Source of the DNA: Chara braunii
Taxonomy: Eukaryota; Streptophyta; Charophyceae; Charales; Characeae
Assembly: GCA_003427395.1 (NCBI GenBank)
Contig: BFEA01000562.1
Coordinates: 834,699 to 879,438, forward strand
Direction: 5' to 3'
DNA: 44,740 nucleotides
This document shows positions 9,958 to 21,089 of this stretch, piece by piece. The notes under the pieces were generated by a model. That model saw only the letters and a program-made list of their open reading frames with translations. It was not told the origin of the DNA and made no database searches. Positions within the stretch are counted from its first letter, which is position 1. Each line of letters starts with the position of its first letter. The translations under genes were made by a program, and so were the position numbers.

Positions 9958-10871
9958 TTCAGTCCCCCCCTCTTCCCTCAAGACTACAGAGAAGTCAACC
10001 ATTGCACTGAAGGAAAACCCCCTACTCGAGAAAATGGACACAGTAGAAGCTGGTTCTGCCACTAGTGATCTTCTCACTCCTTCTCCGGTTCAGGAGAAGT
10101 CACCAAAGGAAAGACAGCAAGGAGCTCAACTCGAGATACAGCCAAGGATCATGTCCGATCATAGTGAGGACGCACAGACAGTTAGTCCGGGCCCCCTCAA
10201 AGCGTCAGATAAATCCGGTGCGTCCAATGGAGTAGGTACGGTTGTATCCCAGAAAATTAATCCTGGCCCGGAACCTAGTACTACTGCTGTAACCAATCCG
10301 GGGGAAGGAAAGGTCTCCACCATGGTTGGACCAGACAGTGGTCTGCTGTCTAATTGTACACAACTGAATGAGCCGCAACAGGGGTCGATCATCACGAAAA
10401 CAGAAATGTTTGTGGATCCAGGGTCTAAATTAGGAAGTCTATCAGGCTCCCTCTCAGGTGCAGCGCTGGTCAACATGCACACCACGATGACAAACAGCCT
10501 CTCATCGAAGCGCAGTTCTGACTCAGACCACACAACAGCATTGACCCCCCACACCATAGTTGGTGTTGTTCTTTCCCACCAGTCAACTCTAGGTCTGATG
10601 GAAGGAGAGGTGGCAAGTGGGGTGGGAACCTGCCCCCCCCCACCTTCTCCAAGTGGCCCCCGGTGTCCACTCCGGATCTCTCAGGGGAATCTGGGGAATC
10701 TACTGATGAGGAACACCCCTCCAAGGAAAAAAGGGGTAGAACACTTTCCCCGGGTAGACAGCGAAGAACCAGAAAACCCAGCACCCCAGTGCGAGTCAAG
10801 GGCCCAGCAAACAGCATGGGTCCAAATATCTGATCCCCATTATTTGTAGGAAATATCCGGAGGGCATACAA
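8107..10871 (+). pseudogene. LINE-A ORF1 (nucleic-acid-binding protein), main part
   Basis: ORF1 proteins coat element RNA. The N-terminus (frame of 8100-8366) is Asp/Gly/Ser/Pro-rich and joins the main frame by a frameshift near 8360. An acidic segment (ESDSDQEAEIDEDERE) precedes a folded domain (about 8640-9300) resembling the DUF4283-type RNA-binding region of plant LINEs. A CCHC knuckle follows, C-x2-C-x4-H-x4-C, at 9349-9390 (CSMCHEYGHRPESC). A TAG at 9622-9624 is in frame, and the same frame continues as a Pro/Ser/Thr-rich tail into the poly-C run, after which the reading frame differs. LINE-B carries the same domain order (24021-22660, minus). Confidence 0.85.
9878..9957 (+). repeat. 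80-base poly-C run inside LINE-A ORF1
   Basis: Eighty uninterrupted C lie within the Pro-rich tail of ORF1 and would encode about 26 prolines. The frames on either side differ, so the true length is uncertain by at least one base or has slipped. The complementary poly-G would form G-quadruplexes. Short-read assembly cannot fix such a length reliably. Confidence 0.95.
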
Positions 10872-11501
10872 TTCTTGACATATAGCATAGGTACCAGCAT
10901 AAAGCTAATCACCCCATGCTCTGTGGAAAGCAACCCTACGCAAGCGATCATGTTGGCCAAGGTCAGAAATTACTTGGGCATGAACGCCTCGGTGAGATCG
11001 ATCCCAGGCATGGGTTGCAGAAGGATAACAAGAACAGGTAAGAACAACAACAGGGTACAACTGTTTGTAACCCCCTTTGATGTGCAGCCGAGTGAGAGTG
11101 ACTTGACTCACCTTACACTCGACAAGGGGGTATGGTGTCCGCTTGAGTGGGTGAAGGATGAAAATCTCCTTCACGCGCAAATGGTGTATACCGCGGAAGG
11201 GATTTATGGGGATGTACTGTTAGAATATAACCAGCAATTACCCACTGACTATAATTTTTTTTCTGATCATTTTGACAAACTGTTATCCTCCCTCTGGCAG
11301 GGCAAAGGGGACTCAGGGGAGGACAGGAAGAGGAAGACGGTGGGCTTGGCCTCAACCTCGCTCCCCACACAACTACCCCCGGTCACGAGTTCATCCATAG
11401 TAGTGACTGTGGGTACCGCTGAAGGAGAGACAATCTCTGTTTTTCCCCCAGATGATTTCTCCCTGATCCAAGAAAAAGGGTGTTCGTTGACTAATGAATA
11501 A
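10860..11501 (+). pseudogene. LINE-A ORF1 C-terminal domain, overlaps ORF2
   Basis: An open frame of about 210 residues runs into the ORF2 start. Its TAA (11499-11501) overlaps the ORF2 ATG at 11494 by 8 bases. I do not recognise the fold. A block of the form CPLEWV...MVYTAEGIYGDVLL...LPT aligns in spacing with LINE-B sequence at about 21547-21780, so the domain is shared by both elements. It is joined to the preceding ORF1 by a frameshift near 10800-10850, so it is either a separate small ORF or, more likely, the end of ORF1. Confidence 0.7.
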
Positions 11502-12438
11502 AATCAGAATAGCCTCCTGGAACGTCAGGGGCCTGGGTGATGAGAACGGTAAGTTCAAGTGGGTCAGGCTGAGGTCGTGGATTCATCAACATGGGGTCCA
11601 CGTTATCCTTCTCCAGGAGACTAAACTGAACGAGAACAAAATTGAAGAAGTTAAATGGAAGTGTCAGGGCCCTCAGTTTTGGGCTCCTGCAGATGGGACT
11701 AAGGGGGGCGCAACAATTTTAGTACACAAACACTTGAATTTTAAAATCGTTGATGGGTTTTCCGACTCTTTGGGCCGGTGGGCTTGGATCACTGCCCTCA
11801 TCGAAGAAATAGAGTGGACTTTTGTCTCGGTGTATGCCCCGGTTGATAGGAGAGAGAAGATTCAATTCTTTGAGATGCTTCCCAAGGTCATCCCGTCCAA
11901 TCACAATATGGTCATGGGTGGGGACTGTAACACAATCTTGGACCCAGGCTTGGATTCTTCAGTGGGGGATCCAATCAGGAATGACTCTCTTGCCCTGGGG
12001 GATATGATGGACAATTTGGGTTTGGTCGACCCTTTCAAGATGCTGCATCCAAAGACTAAACGCTACACTTGGACTTCGCATACCCCTAGACAGGACAAGA
12101 CTTTTGCTAAGTTAAGATTGAACTTCTTCCTAATCAGAGACAAAGTTGTGGATTAGGTTATGGAGACACCCATGCCTTATGACTCTCTATCAGGCCACAG
12201 GCCAGTGTTAGCTACCTTCGTCCTCAACGGTTATATCTCAAGGGGTAAGGGGTATTACAAACTGAACACTGACATCCTTAGAGACCCCGGTTTGGTGAAG
12301 TTTGTGCATACCTCATTAACCAAACTCAAATCGCTCTCCCATTTCTACGATTCAGACAACGATTGGCTGGAGGCAGCTAACAGATTGGCAGTGGTTAATT
12401 TCAGTTTTGCATCCCAGATCAAAGCACGTGCCCGTTGA
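11494..12438 (+). pseudogene. LINE-A ORF2, APE-like endonuclease domain
   Basis: Starting at ATG 11494, the APE/exonuclease III fold is clear: ASWNVRGLG (catalytic Asn), QETKL (Glu), SVYAPVDRR, GGDCNTILD (replacing the usual G-D-F-N), KRYTWTS, and SGHRPV near 12190 (catalytic His, with Gly in place of the usual Asp before it). It would nick target DNA for target-primed reverse transcription. An in-frame TAG at 12154-12156 and a TGA at 12436-12438 interrupt it. The residue order is otherwise complete, so decay by point mutation is indicated. Confidence 0.93.
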
Positions 12439-13723
12439 TTGACAGAAGAGCAATGCCTGTGTCAGATTGAGTGGGCCGATTCCAAGATGGACTTGGAGCC
12501 CAAGTTTGCGGCCTTTTGGTTTGCTCAACTCAATTATTGGAAAGATAAACTAGATAACTTATTGATCGAGAAATAAAGAATATGGGCGGAGCGCGCAAGG
12601 ATTAAGTGGTTGGATGTGGGGGACCGGATGACCAAGGAGAACTTTAAGAGAATCTCGGCCCGCAAAGGCTCCTCCATCATTATCGAGTTGGATCACCTCT
12701 TTGATGCCTTTGAGCCCAGGGCTAGGGATACCAGGACCATTCTTGAGTACTCCCGCCTCTATTTCAAGGACATTTTGACTTCCTCTAGACCCGAGTGCCC
12801 AGACCCAGGGGACAATGCGCTCCAAGAGTCCATGTGGAGTACATACAAGGCCCGCCTTCCCCCCAAAGGGAAGTTGGATCTGGACCGACCCATTACTCTG
12901 GAGGAACTCTCTCAGACTGTAAAGTGTATGAAGAAAGGCAAATGCCTCGGTACTGACGGCCTCCCAATTGAATAGTACAGCCTTTTTTGGAAAACCCTGG
13001 GCCCGGTCCTAGTAAAAATCTATGATGGCATCCTTTATGGTCATGATCTAAGGGATGACATGAGGATGAGAGTGATTTCACTACTGTACAAGAAAGGAGA
13101 CAATAAAAAATATCCGCAATTGGAGACCAATTTCCCTTTCGAACACGTCTTACAAAATCCTAGCTAAAACTCTCGCCAACAGACTTAAGCGGTATCTGCC
13201 GCTTCTGGTGAGTGTAGAACAGGCAGGTTTCGTTCAGAATAGGAGTATCCTACATAATATTATGCTCACTATTGAAGCCCTAGAATGCATGAAGGAAGAC
13301 CAGCCTGAGGTGGCAGCCCTATTATTGGACCTAGAGAAGGCCTACGATAGGGTTAATTGGGGCTTCGTGATGGACACGTTGGACAAGGCGGGATTCGGAG
13401 AGTGCTTTACTAAATGGGTCAGAGCCCTCTATACAAAGGGAGTGGGCAGGGTGATGGTCAATGGTGAGCTCTCTACCCCCTTTAGGCTTACTCGCTCTCT
13501 CCGCCAAGGGTGCCCATTGGCCCCTATGCTCTTTGTTATCCAGATGGAGGTTCTTCTCTCTTTGATTAGGAACTGTCCAGACGTTCAGGGCCTCAGCTTG
13601 CCCAATGGTGGTCAGTGTAAGGCCTCCGCCATGGCGGATGACCTTTTTGCATTATCTGTTAACTCCAAGGAATCCCTAGGGGCATTGAAGAACTGTTTGG
13701 ACTTGTATTCAAGATTCTCTTAA
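12439..13723 (+). pseudogene. LINE-A ORF2, reverse transcriptase domain
   Basis: The frame continues through TAA 12574-12576 and TAG 12973-12975. Blocks include WLDVGDRMTKENF (the plant L1 W-L-x-x-G-D-x-N-T-K-F-F equivalent), GTDGLPIE, then RNWRPISL after a frameshift in the A run near 13105. Next come VEQAGFVQNRS, LLDLEKAYDRVNW (motif A Asp), RSLRQGCPLAPMLF (motif B), and AMADDL at about 13628-13645 (motif C). The residue before A-D-D is Met rather than the usual Phe or Tyr. A stop at 13721-13723 ends this segment. Confidence 0.94.
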
Positions 13724-15765
13724 GCCCTTGTGAATTGGCCAAAGTCTGTTGCAATTGTAAATGTTGATGCACAACTGTCTGTGGATTGGGGGCTAAAACG
13801 TTGCCTACAGGAGAATGTGAGCGTTTTTTGGACATACAGGTAAGCATGATGGACGGCAAGGCCAGCACCTTGGTGGAGCGTAAAGTCATCTCCAGGCTGA
13901 GCTCCATGGTCAAAGCCAAAGGTATATCGATCATGGGTAGGGCGCTGTTCCTTAACACTTCGGTCTTTTCACCCATTTGGTATTCGGGCTCGATCAGGAG
14001 CCGTGAACCTAAAACCTACGGGAAGATCAGATCACTGTCCACTAAATACCTATGGAAAGGTATAGACGAGGAGGAAGTGGGATACATTGCCAAGTTAGCA
14101 TGGAAGAAAGTGGTGGGAGACAAATCAGATGGGGGGCTAGGTATCAAAGATCCAAAACTGCAGGTTAATGCACTACTGGCTAGGTGGGTCATTAAGCTAC
14201 TCACAGAACGCTCCTCCCACCCCTGGGTGGAATGGGCAGTGGGTATTTTAATGAAGCATTGAGGCCTTAGTCGCAGGGAGGATGTCGGGGTTGCCCTCCT
14301 CACGCCCTCCATGCTCAAGGGTACAATCAGGTCCCCGATTTGGAAAGGCATTCTCGAGGCTTGGTCACTCGTTATGCCCTCACAAATCAAGGAACCTGTG
14401 ACCAAAGAAGAAATCATGGCTCAGCACCTATTTGAAAATGTCTGCGTCAGAAATTCGTCCGGCCTCCCTTGGTCCGCTGCAGATATCCCGGGCCAGTTTG
14501 GCAGATCCTGGATTCAAAGGGGAGTAGCCAGGGTCTCAGATCTTTGGGATTCGGATCGGGCACAGTGGAAATCCCCCGTGGAGATACGCTCTAAACTACA
14601 CCACTTGAGGGGAGTACAGGATCGGGTAGACGAGATCATCGACAGCCTCCCCTTGAGGTGGAAGCAGATCTTACAACAGTCGTTGCCTGCCTACGAAGGG
14701 CAGTGGGTAGCTAGAATTGGCAATGACGGACACCCTGAAGTTCTTAAGGTCCATATGATCTTGGACCAGGACCGTTACCACGCGGTTGCTACGCCTTATA
14801 TCAGAGAAGAAGATGGGAATGATCCCTACGGTGCCCTATTCGAGACAGAGGAAACAGTACTAGAACTGAGACAGGTCAAATCCATAATAGTCTGTTCGAA
14901 GACAGTAAGCAAAGACAGGACAATTTTTTTCTGGCCTATGGACACGTAGGCAGTCGACACGCTACAAGCTTTACCGTTGCACTGGGGATGGGCTATGTTC
15001 GAACCGGTGCAACAGGTCGGTCTCCTGGACTACCAACCCGCAGTGGGTTATAGGATGCAGACCAAGTCATGGTCCCTTCCACTAGGGGTCTGCAATCGCT
15101 GGCAGATTGAGTCTGCAGAGAGATCAACCGTGATTGGGAGAGTCAACTCCGCTAAACTTAGGAAATTGTGGCACAATCTGAAACAGATCCCGTCCGCTAA
15201 GATGAGAAGTCTGGCTTGGCTTCAATCCCACAGGATTGTGCCCACAACCAAGTGGCTATCTTTGAATAGGTTACCATTGGATAGTAATTGTCTGAGATGC
15301 CGGAAGATGGAAGAATCAGCCACGCACCTATGGTGGGGTTGTATTGAATCCAAAAGAATCTGGGTGTGGTGGACGAAGCTATGGCAAAAGTACGCAGAGC
15401 ATCGGGTGCTGTGGGAGGAGGCTTTCGTGGTTGAAGGCATTCTGCAGAATGAGGAGAAAGTCGGTAGAGAATGGGTGTACGTGGCCCAAGCTTGCAGAGC
15501 GGTCATCATGCAGGTTATATGGAAAATCCGAAACGGCAGAGTTTTCCGCTCCAGGTTCTATTCGGATCTCAGCATCATGAACATGGTGTTGGATGGGATA
15601 CGGTCCCTGATTTGGGTTGACTGGAGGAGAACCAGATGTGCGTTGAGCAAAAGAGCAGCCATAGACCACTTCTTCGAGACATGGGGACAGAACGTCAGAA
15701 TGATTAAGACCAAGGATGCAGGCATCATCATTGAACCATGGCTGATGGGGCCAAGGCCCCCGTAG
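13724..15765 (+). pseudogene. LINE-A ORF2, connection and zf-RVT-like C-terminus
   Basis: After another frameshift near 13790 the frame runs to 15765 with internal TGA (14260-14262) and TAG (14947-14949). FLDIQVS corresponds to the L-G-x-x-V/I motif after the RT. LWKGIDEEEVGYIAKLAWKKV and a G-G-L-G-I block follow, as in plant L1 ORF2. Near 15290-15350 CLRCRKMEESATHLWWGC supplies the C-x2-C-x8-H-x4-C-type cluster of the zf-RVT domain. The final TAG at 15763 is probably the natural end. LINE-B shows the same succession. Confidence 0.9.
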
Positions 15766-16160
15766 CCTGGCGGTTTTCAGATTCAGCATATTATAGTAGT
15801 ACCGGCCCAAGTCACAGCATTTTGGGGCTTTAGTAAAATATCACACCTTGCGTCTGCCTCGCTGAGTATGGGATTAGGGGATATCTCGTAGACCAGGGGA
15901 TCAAGTTGTTTCTGGCGCCTATGTGGTGAAGAGGTCTATTGAGTCAGTATTGAGTCAGTTCTGTGATCATGAAACCTTATTGTGAATTGATATTTGAGAG
16001 GAGAGACGTTGGACCCGTTTTCCAACAGGTGACGCTCCCCACCAATAGACTGGAGCCATCGAACTGTGCAGGCCCCAACCGAACAGACTCTCCAACAGCC
16101 TGCCCGGTAGTCGCCTGTCCCCGGTAATTGAACTGGAAAAAAAAAAAAAAAAAAAAAAAA
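15766..16160 (+). mobile_element. LINE-A 3' UTR and poly-A tail
   Basis: About 370 non-coding bases end in a 24-A tail (16137-16160). A 12-bp tandem of ATTGAGTCAGT occurs near 15938-15960. The block from 16008 to 16060 is the part shared, in reverse orientation, with the LINE end at 107-250. The tail abuts LINE-B sequence directly, marking the insertion boundary. Confidence 0.85.
16008..16026 (+). promoter_or_regulatory. LINE 3'-UTR stem-loop, copy 3
   Basis: The sequence GTTGGA-CCCGTTT-TCCAAC has the same 6-bp stem and 7-nt loop as copies 1 and 2. Two stem pairs have changed on both sides (C-G to T-A, and G-C to A-T), so pairing has been kept. That supports selection on RNA structure. Confidence 0.7.
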
Positions 16161-16512
16161 ACAACTTCCCAAAATCCATCTTGAAGCACAAATCAAAATC
16201 AAAGTTGAGCTACCAAATACAGGCTAGCTCATCCTAGCCTCCGCACACCCAATTACTTCTAAAAATCAAGACCTTGACCTTCACCAGCTAGAACAAACCA
16301 GGTTTGGATCGCGTATCTTATCAACAAAGCTCTTTATTGTTGGGGGGCTCAAGTCCCTTATAAAAGACATAAGGTAATCTAGAAACATATCACGAACAGA
16401 CAAAGCACAGACGGGCTTGATGACCCTAAACCAGGGAATGATTCGAGGCAGAAGCAAGTCGGCTCCTCCATTTGGCCTAAGTCGGGCCCTTGGCCAGTTG
16501 ATGAGCTCTCGT
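16161..16512 (-). mobile_element. LINE-B 3' non-coding remnant
   Basis: This non-coding stretch follows the last ORF2 frame on the minus strand. It holds an AATAAA-type polyadenylation-like signal (complement of about 16333-16338) but neither the family stem-loop nor a poly-A tail. Its outer edge coincides with the end of the LINE-A poly-A tail, consistent with LINE-A having inserted into it. Confidence 0.5.
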
Positions 16513-18134
16513 TCAATGGAGTGTCTTATTTAAGTCAGCCACCTGACTATCTCCACTTTTCCATCGTCCGTTACTGAAGCCAGAAAGTTTTCCTTTGTCC
16601 ATGTCTTGCGAAACCGCCCACTCCCTCTGCCCCCTCTCATTAGGCTCCTCTACCAATCTGAGAGTATGGTGAGTCTCAGCATCTGTTTCACCAGGGATCT
16701 CTGCTGATGAAAGTGGGTACTCTGGTTTCTGAACACTGCAGTATTCCTTGCTTTCCATATAACATCCATAACTATACCCTGACACACTAGGGCCACGTAG
16801 GCCCAGTCGTCCTTCCACTGCTTCCCATCTGGCGGGGAAGCGGCTAGTATTCATTCATCCGTCCATTTCCACCTTGCCCCTACTGCATCCTCCCATTGGA
16901 GTTTCTACTTGTTCCATATTTCTGCAGAAAGCGGACAAACCAGCCATATATGGATGTCTGATTCTTTCATGGTATGGCACCTTTTACAGGTTGTATCCAA
17001 ATGCAGTCCTCTGACACTCATCCACTGAGCAGACGCAGTGAGACCCAGGGATTGCATCCACATCAGGCTCGCCTGCCATTGAGATGGAATGTTTTTTAAG
17101 GTCTTCCAAAGCATGTGAAAGTATGGCATTGTCCGATCCTCCCCGGAAGTTTTTTTGAATCTGCGGCTTGCCACTACCAAGGGTTGAGCTTTTTTTTACC
17201 TGAGATAGGAGAAGCCTATTTTGGAAGAGTATGTGATGAGTGGATGACAGATATCCCTCCTACCCTTCCATCCATACAGCACTAGGTCAACTATGTAATC
17301 TTGGGCCACACCTCTCAACAACACTACCTGTTGCTTAGGGAGTGAGGGAACATACAGCACCCTGACCTCCACCAAATCCACAGAAGTATTCAGAATAGTT
17401 TCATCCTCTATGGAGAGAGACCAACCTAGCTTGACTTCCCTACCAATCACCCACTGCTCCACATTCAATCCATTGGCTAGGTCAGGCCCCAAGATCCTGA
17501 TAACCCTGTGGGGATCTGATGGGTGTTTCAACCAAGCCCCCATACCATATTCTGTAGTATCCAGAATGATGGATCTCCAATGTGACGGTATGACCTTTAA
17601 CAGTTTGTTGTAGTTTTCCTCTACTTTATGCAGTCTGGGAAATTTTTTCCTAAGTTTGGCTAGTGAGATCCAGTCCTGGGTCTGAGCATCCCAAATATGT
17701 TCAATCAGGAATATCCCCTTGGTTAACCGGGACTTACCAAAATCCCCAGACTTGGAGCCAGTAGACACGGGGGTCCCCGAGGGGAGCTTAATTAATGAGT
17801 TATCGAATAAACATTGAATCAAAACCTCCATTTTTGTAGTTGGAGCCCTCAAGGGCTCTGGTCTCAGCTTATTCCAGGCAGATAAAATCCCTGCCCAAAC
17901 CCTGGATTTGACTTTCCTGACTGCCAGATTAGACAAAATTAAGCATTACAAAATGTTAACTTGGTCGGAAATTTCAAATTCCTTCCTCAGGATATATTCA
18001 TTCAAGCTCTTCCACTGTTTTTTGTCCGTATCAAAAATCGCTTTAATCATCCATTTGCACAGTAGAGCAAAGTTTTGATCTTTTGGGTCCAGCAGCCCCA
18101 AACCCCCTTCTATTCTGGGGAGACAGATAAGATT
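16513..18134 (-). pseudogene. LINE-B ORF2, C-terminal part with zf-RVT-like cluster
   Basis: Translation continues in the RT frame through stops at 18135-18137, about 17947, 17196-17198 and 16905-16907. EGGLGLLDPKD begins the connection region, a counterpart of LINE-A's G-G-L-G-I block. The Cys/His cluster reads CKRCHTMKESDIHIWLVC at about 16940-17000, matching LINE-A residue for residue in spacing. The stop at 18135 replaces a Trp that LINE-A retains (YIAKLAW against YIVKAA-stop). Confidence 0.9.
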
Positions 18135-19757
18135 TCATGCAGCCTTAACTATATATCCTTGATGTTTCAACACCGAAGGTTTCCACAGATATCGTGCAGC
18201 AGCCTGCTTTACTGCTGCATAAGCTTTATCCCCCAAGGCATGAACAGCCAGCGGGAACCAGAGGATTGAGAAAACCGCCGAAACCATAACCATCGCCCTT
18301 CCAAAAATCAACAATTTATGATTCCTAACCCAACCATATATTCTGGCACAGACCTTTTCTTGCAGTATTTTATCCTGTTTGGATGCGCAGTTTGCTAAAG
18401 GTACTTGAATGCCTAAGAGATGTTCAGATTCCTCTAAATTAACCTCCAACAAGCCCCAATCTATGCATATATTATACGGAGTCGGTAGTAGAAAGGAAGA
18501 TTTATCCCAGTTAATTGCGGCCTCAGAAAGAAGGCAATGCTCATCCAAGACTTGTCTGAGGTGAGTGAAGGAGTTTGTCGAGTTCTCACACGCTATTGTA
18601 AGATCATCAGCTATTGCACCCCCCTTCCAAGTGATCGTCCGAGAGAGCTCAAGCCCTTTAATATCCGGATTATGTTCGATATTGTCTAAGAGAATCTCCA
18701 GGTGTATGACAAATAACAGTGGAGCCAAGGGACATCCCTGGCGTAAAGATCGAGTAAGGGAGAAGTCCTTTGATAATCTACCGTTCACTGAGACCACTGA
18801 TGACGCTCCGACATACAAAGCTCTAACATACTTCTGGAAAACCTGGCCAAAGTTCATTACTTTAAGCGTTGTAAACATGAAAGACCAACCTACCCTGTCA
18901 TAGGTCATCTCCATGTCAAGGAGGAGGACCGCGACATTTCTTTTCTCCGCAGCAATTATTTCAATAGCTTGAATTGCAGCCAGAATATTATCAAAAATGT
19001 TACGGCCCTTCACAACGGCCCCTTGCTCAGGCCCGACTATTTTCGGAAAAAAAATTGCCAATCTGATAGCCAAGGCCTTGACCAGGATTTTATAAACCAC
19101 ATTGAATACGGAAATTGGTCTATAATTGCGAACTTCGGCCTTATTTCCTTTTTTATAGATTAGAGAGATGACGCCTTTTGAAAAACTCTTAGGAAGACAA
19201 CCCACTTCCCTCACTTCATTGTAGGTTTCACATAGAAGGGGGCCAAAGGAATCCCAACATTCGACATAAAGCTCCACTGGTAGGCCGTCAAGACCCGGGC
19301 ATTTCCCTTTTGCCATTCGTTTTGCTGCTTTGGCTATCTCTCCCACAGAAAATGGTTCTTCCAGGGCATGTTTCATCCCTGTTGAAAGTTTGGTTCTCGA
19401 TTTATTCCAGAATGTGCAAAAGCTAGACAAATCCAGTTCCGAAGCGTCAAAAGGCCTCCTTGTCGACACGATGTCACTGAAGTAGTCAAAAGCGTGTGAG
19501 CACATGGTGGTTAGGTTCGAAGAAGTGTTCAGATTATTGTTAAATGGATGCGCTAACTCCCGAATAAGGGATTTGGAAAGTCTGAGGACTAGTGAGCGAA
19601 AGGAGAGTTTGGTCATACGGTCATACCCTACTATTCCGCGAATCCTCAGCCATTCCAACCACTCTGCTTGTTTTGATACTTCTAGTCTTTCCAATTCCAA
19701 GATTGCCAATCGTCTTTTTTCGGACCAGAAATATTCCGTGAAGGGGTCGCCTCCCAT
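18135..19757 (-). pseudogene. LINE-B ORF2, complete reverse transcriptase domain
   Basis: A 540-codon uninterrupted frame carries the whole RT: GKCPGLDGLPVELY, NYRPISVFNVVYKILVK, GAVVKGRNIFDNILA, LLDMEMTYDRVGW (motif A), RSLRQGCPLAPLLF (motif B), AIADDL at about 18601-18618 (motif C), and LLGIQV after it. As in LINE-A, the residue before A-D-D is aliphatic (Ile), not aromatic, so this is probably a family trait. The Lys normally found in motif A (E-K-A-Y-D) is Met here (E-M-T-Y-D). Confidence 0.95.
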
Positions 19758-19772
19758 TTTGGTTTCCGCTTC

Positions 19773-20759
19773 TTAGATTATCTTTTGGAGTTTTTGTTCC
19801 TTCCAGTTACGGTTAGCTACTCTCATTCTTGAGAAGTTAATTAATGCTGCTCTCACTATGTTGATGCCCCCTTCCGCCCAAGTATAGACGTCGGGGAATA
19901 AATCTTTAATTTTTTTCCAACATTTTATTTGGTCCATAATCCACTCTTTAATCCCCTCATCCTTAAGTATGTTTATGTTCAGCCTAAAGGGCGGCCTCTC
20001 CTTCTCTATTATATCCTGGGCTACCACATCCATCAGAACAAGGTAGTGGTCCAACCGATGAATCCCATCTAAATCAGACCAACAACATCTGTCCCATGGG
20101 GCACCCCAAGCCAGAATTGCATCCAGGTGACACCGTGGGGCCTCCTTGGATTTGGAGGGCCGTGGCCCGTACCAGGTGAACCCATTAGACTCTGGGTTCA
20201 GGGTTCTGTATACGTCACTCAGGGCCTGTGAGTCCATAAAGGATCTCAACATGTCTGAGTCTGTCCTTGCAGGTCTGTTAGAGAGGGATTCCAAGCCTGG
20301 GACCAGCATCGTGTTTCAGTCTTCAAGCATGATCAAGTTTTTTGTGTCGGGAATAAAAGTCGGGAGGTTGGCTAAAAAATCGATTCTTAAATTATATTCA
20401 ACGGACGCATAAACCGACATTGCCGCCCATTCTTCTGTTCCAATCAGAAACTTTATCCAAGTCACTTTTTCCCACGCATCAGCATATGAATCCAAAACTG
20501 TGACTTCCAGATCCTTTTGAATAACGACCGCGACCCCTCTCTTAGAGCCTTCGGACGAAGACCATATTTGAGGCCCATCCCACAATGCAACAGCCCCTGA
20601 TAACTTCTCATTATCTAATTTAGTCTCTTGAAAACCTAAGATATGAACATTCGATTTATGAACCCACGCCCTTAGGCGTGATCTCTTGAATCTATTGGTT
20701 GTTTCTCCTAGACCGCGAATATTCCATGAGGCAGCCCGAATTTTAGGCGGAAGAACCAT
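19773..20759 (-). pseudogene. LINE-B ORF2, APE-like endonuclease domain
   Basis: The ATG at 20757-20759 starts IRAASWNIRGLGE (catalytic Asn), then FQETKLD (Glu), SVYASVEY, and LDHYLVL (catalytic Asp-His). A TGA at 20316-20318 falls exactly at the Cys of the G-D-C-N-T motif seen in LINE-A (LED-stop-NT), destroying an active-site loop. A TAA at 19773-19775 separates it from the RT frame without a frameshift. ORF1's stop overlaps this start by 17 bases. Confidence 0.92.
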
Positions 20760-21089
20760 CTGGTTTCTTCTCGCCTACATGTTGGATTCGGCAGTCTGGG
20801 TCTGAGCTTCCCTGGGCCAGATCCTTGTTAAAGTTGAGGCCAACTCCCAGGTTACGTACTGCGAGTAACATCTGGGAGACTTGGTCTCTCGAAAGGCGTG
20901 TGGACATCCCAATGTGCTTAATCCGATCAGCCACCACCTGTCCAATGTGTGTCGGCGAGAGACGCAAAGAGGCAATCACCTCTGATCGATCAGCGGTGGG
21001 GCTTCGTTCTTTAGGGATAAGTAACGACTTATCTTCATTGTTGGTAAAATGGAGACTGATCCGGTGTGGTTAAGGACATGACGTTTAGC
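20743..21089 (-). pseudogene. LINE-B ORF1 C-terminal end
   Basis: An open frame ends at TAA 20743-20745 after GEKKPDGSSA, overlapping the ORF2 ATG by 17 bases in another frame. The frame stays open upstream through SLLIPKERSPTADRSEV until the AT-rich insertion. It corresponds in position to the last part of LINE-A's 10860-11501 frame, but sequence similarity there is low. Confidence 0.6.

Larger units (their letters stand above)
5270..16160 (+). mobile_element. LINE-A: L1-clade non-LTR retrotransposon, degenerate
   Basis: A plus-strand element has ORF1 (about 8107-11501), ORF2 (11494-15765), a 3' UTR with the family stem-loop, and a poly-A tail (16137-16160). Its leader contains tandem repeat units (6416-7021) and a pyrimidine-rich segment. 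The 5' boundary is uncertain and may lie anywhere from about 5260 to 7020. ORF2 order is APE endonuclease, RT, then a Cys/His zf-RVT-like domain, the plant L1-type layout. At least six premature stops and several frameshifts make it inactive. LINE-B (minus) is a clear relative at protein level but well diverged. Confidence 0.9.

Noticed and set aside
9844-10077. Poly-glycine frame on the minus strand
   Set aside because: It is the complement of the 80-base poly-C run.
11494-15765. Reassigned stop codons as an explanation for the stops in the LINE ORF2s
   Set aside because: TAA, TAG and TGA all occur at differing positions and LINE-A also has frameshifts, so ordinary decay is simpler.
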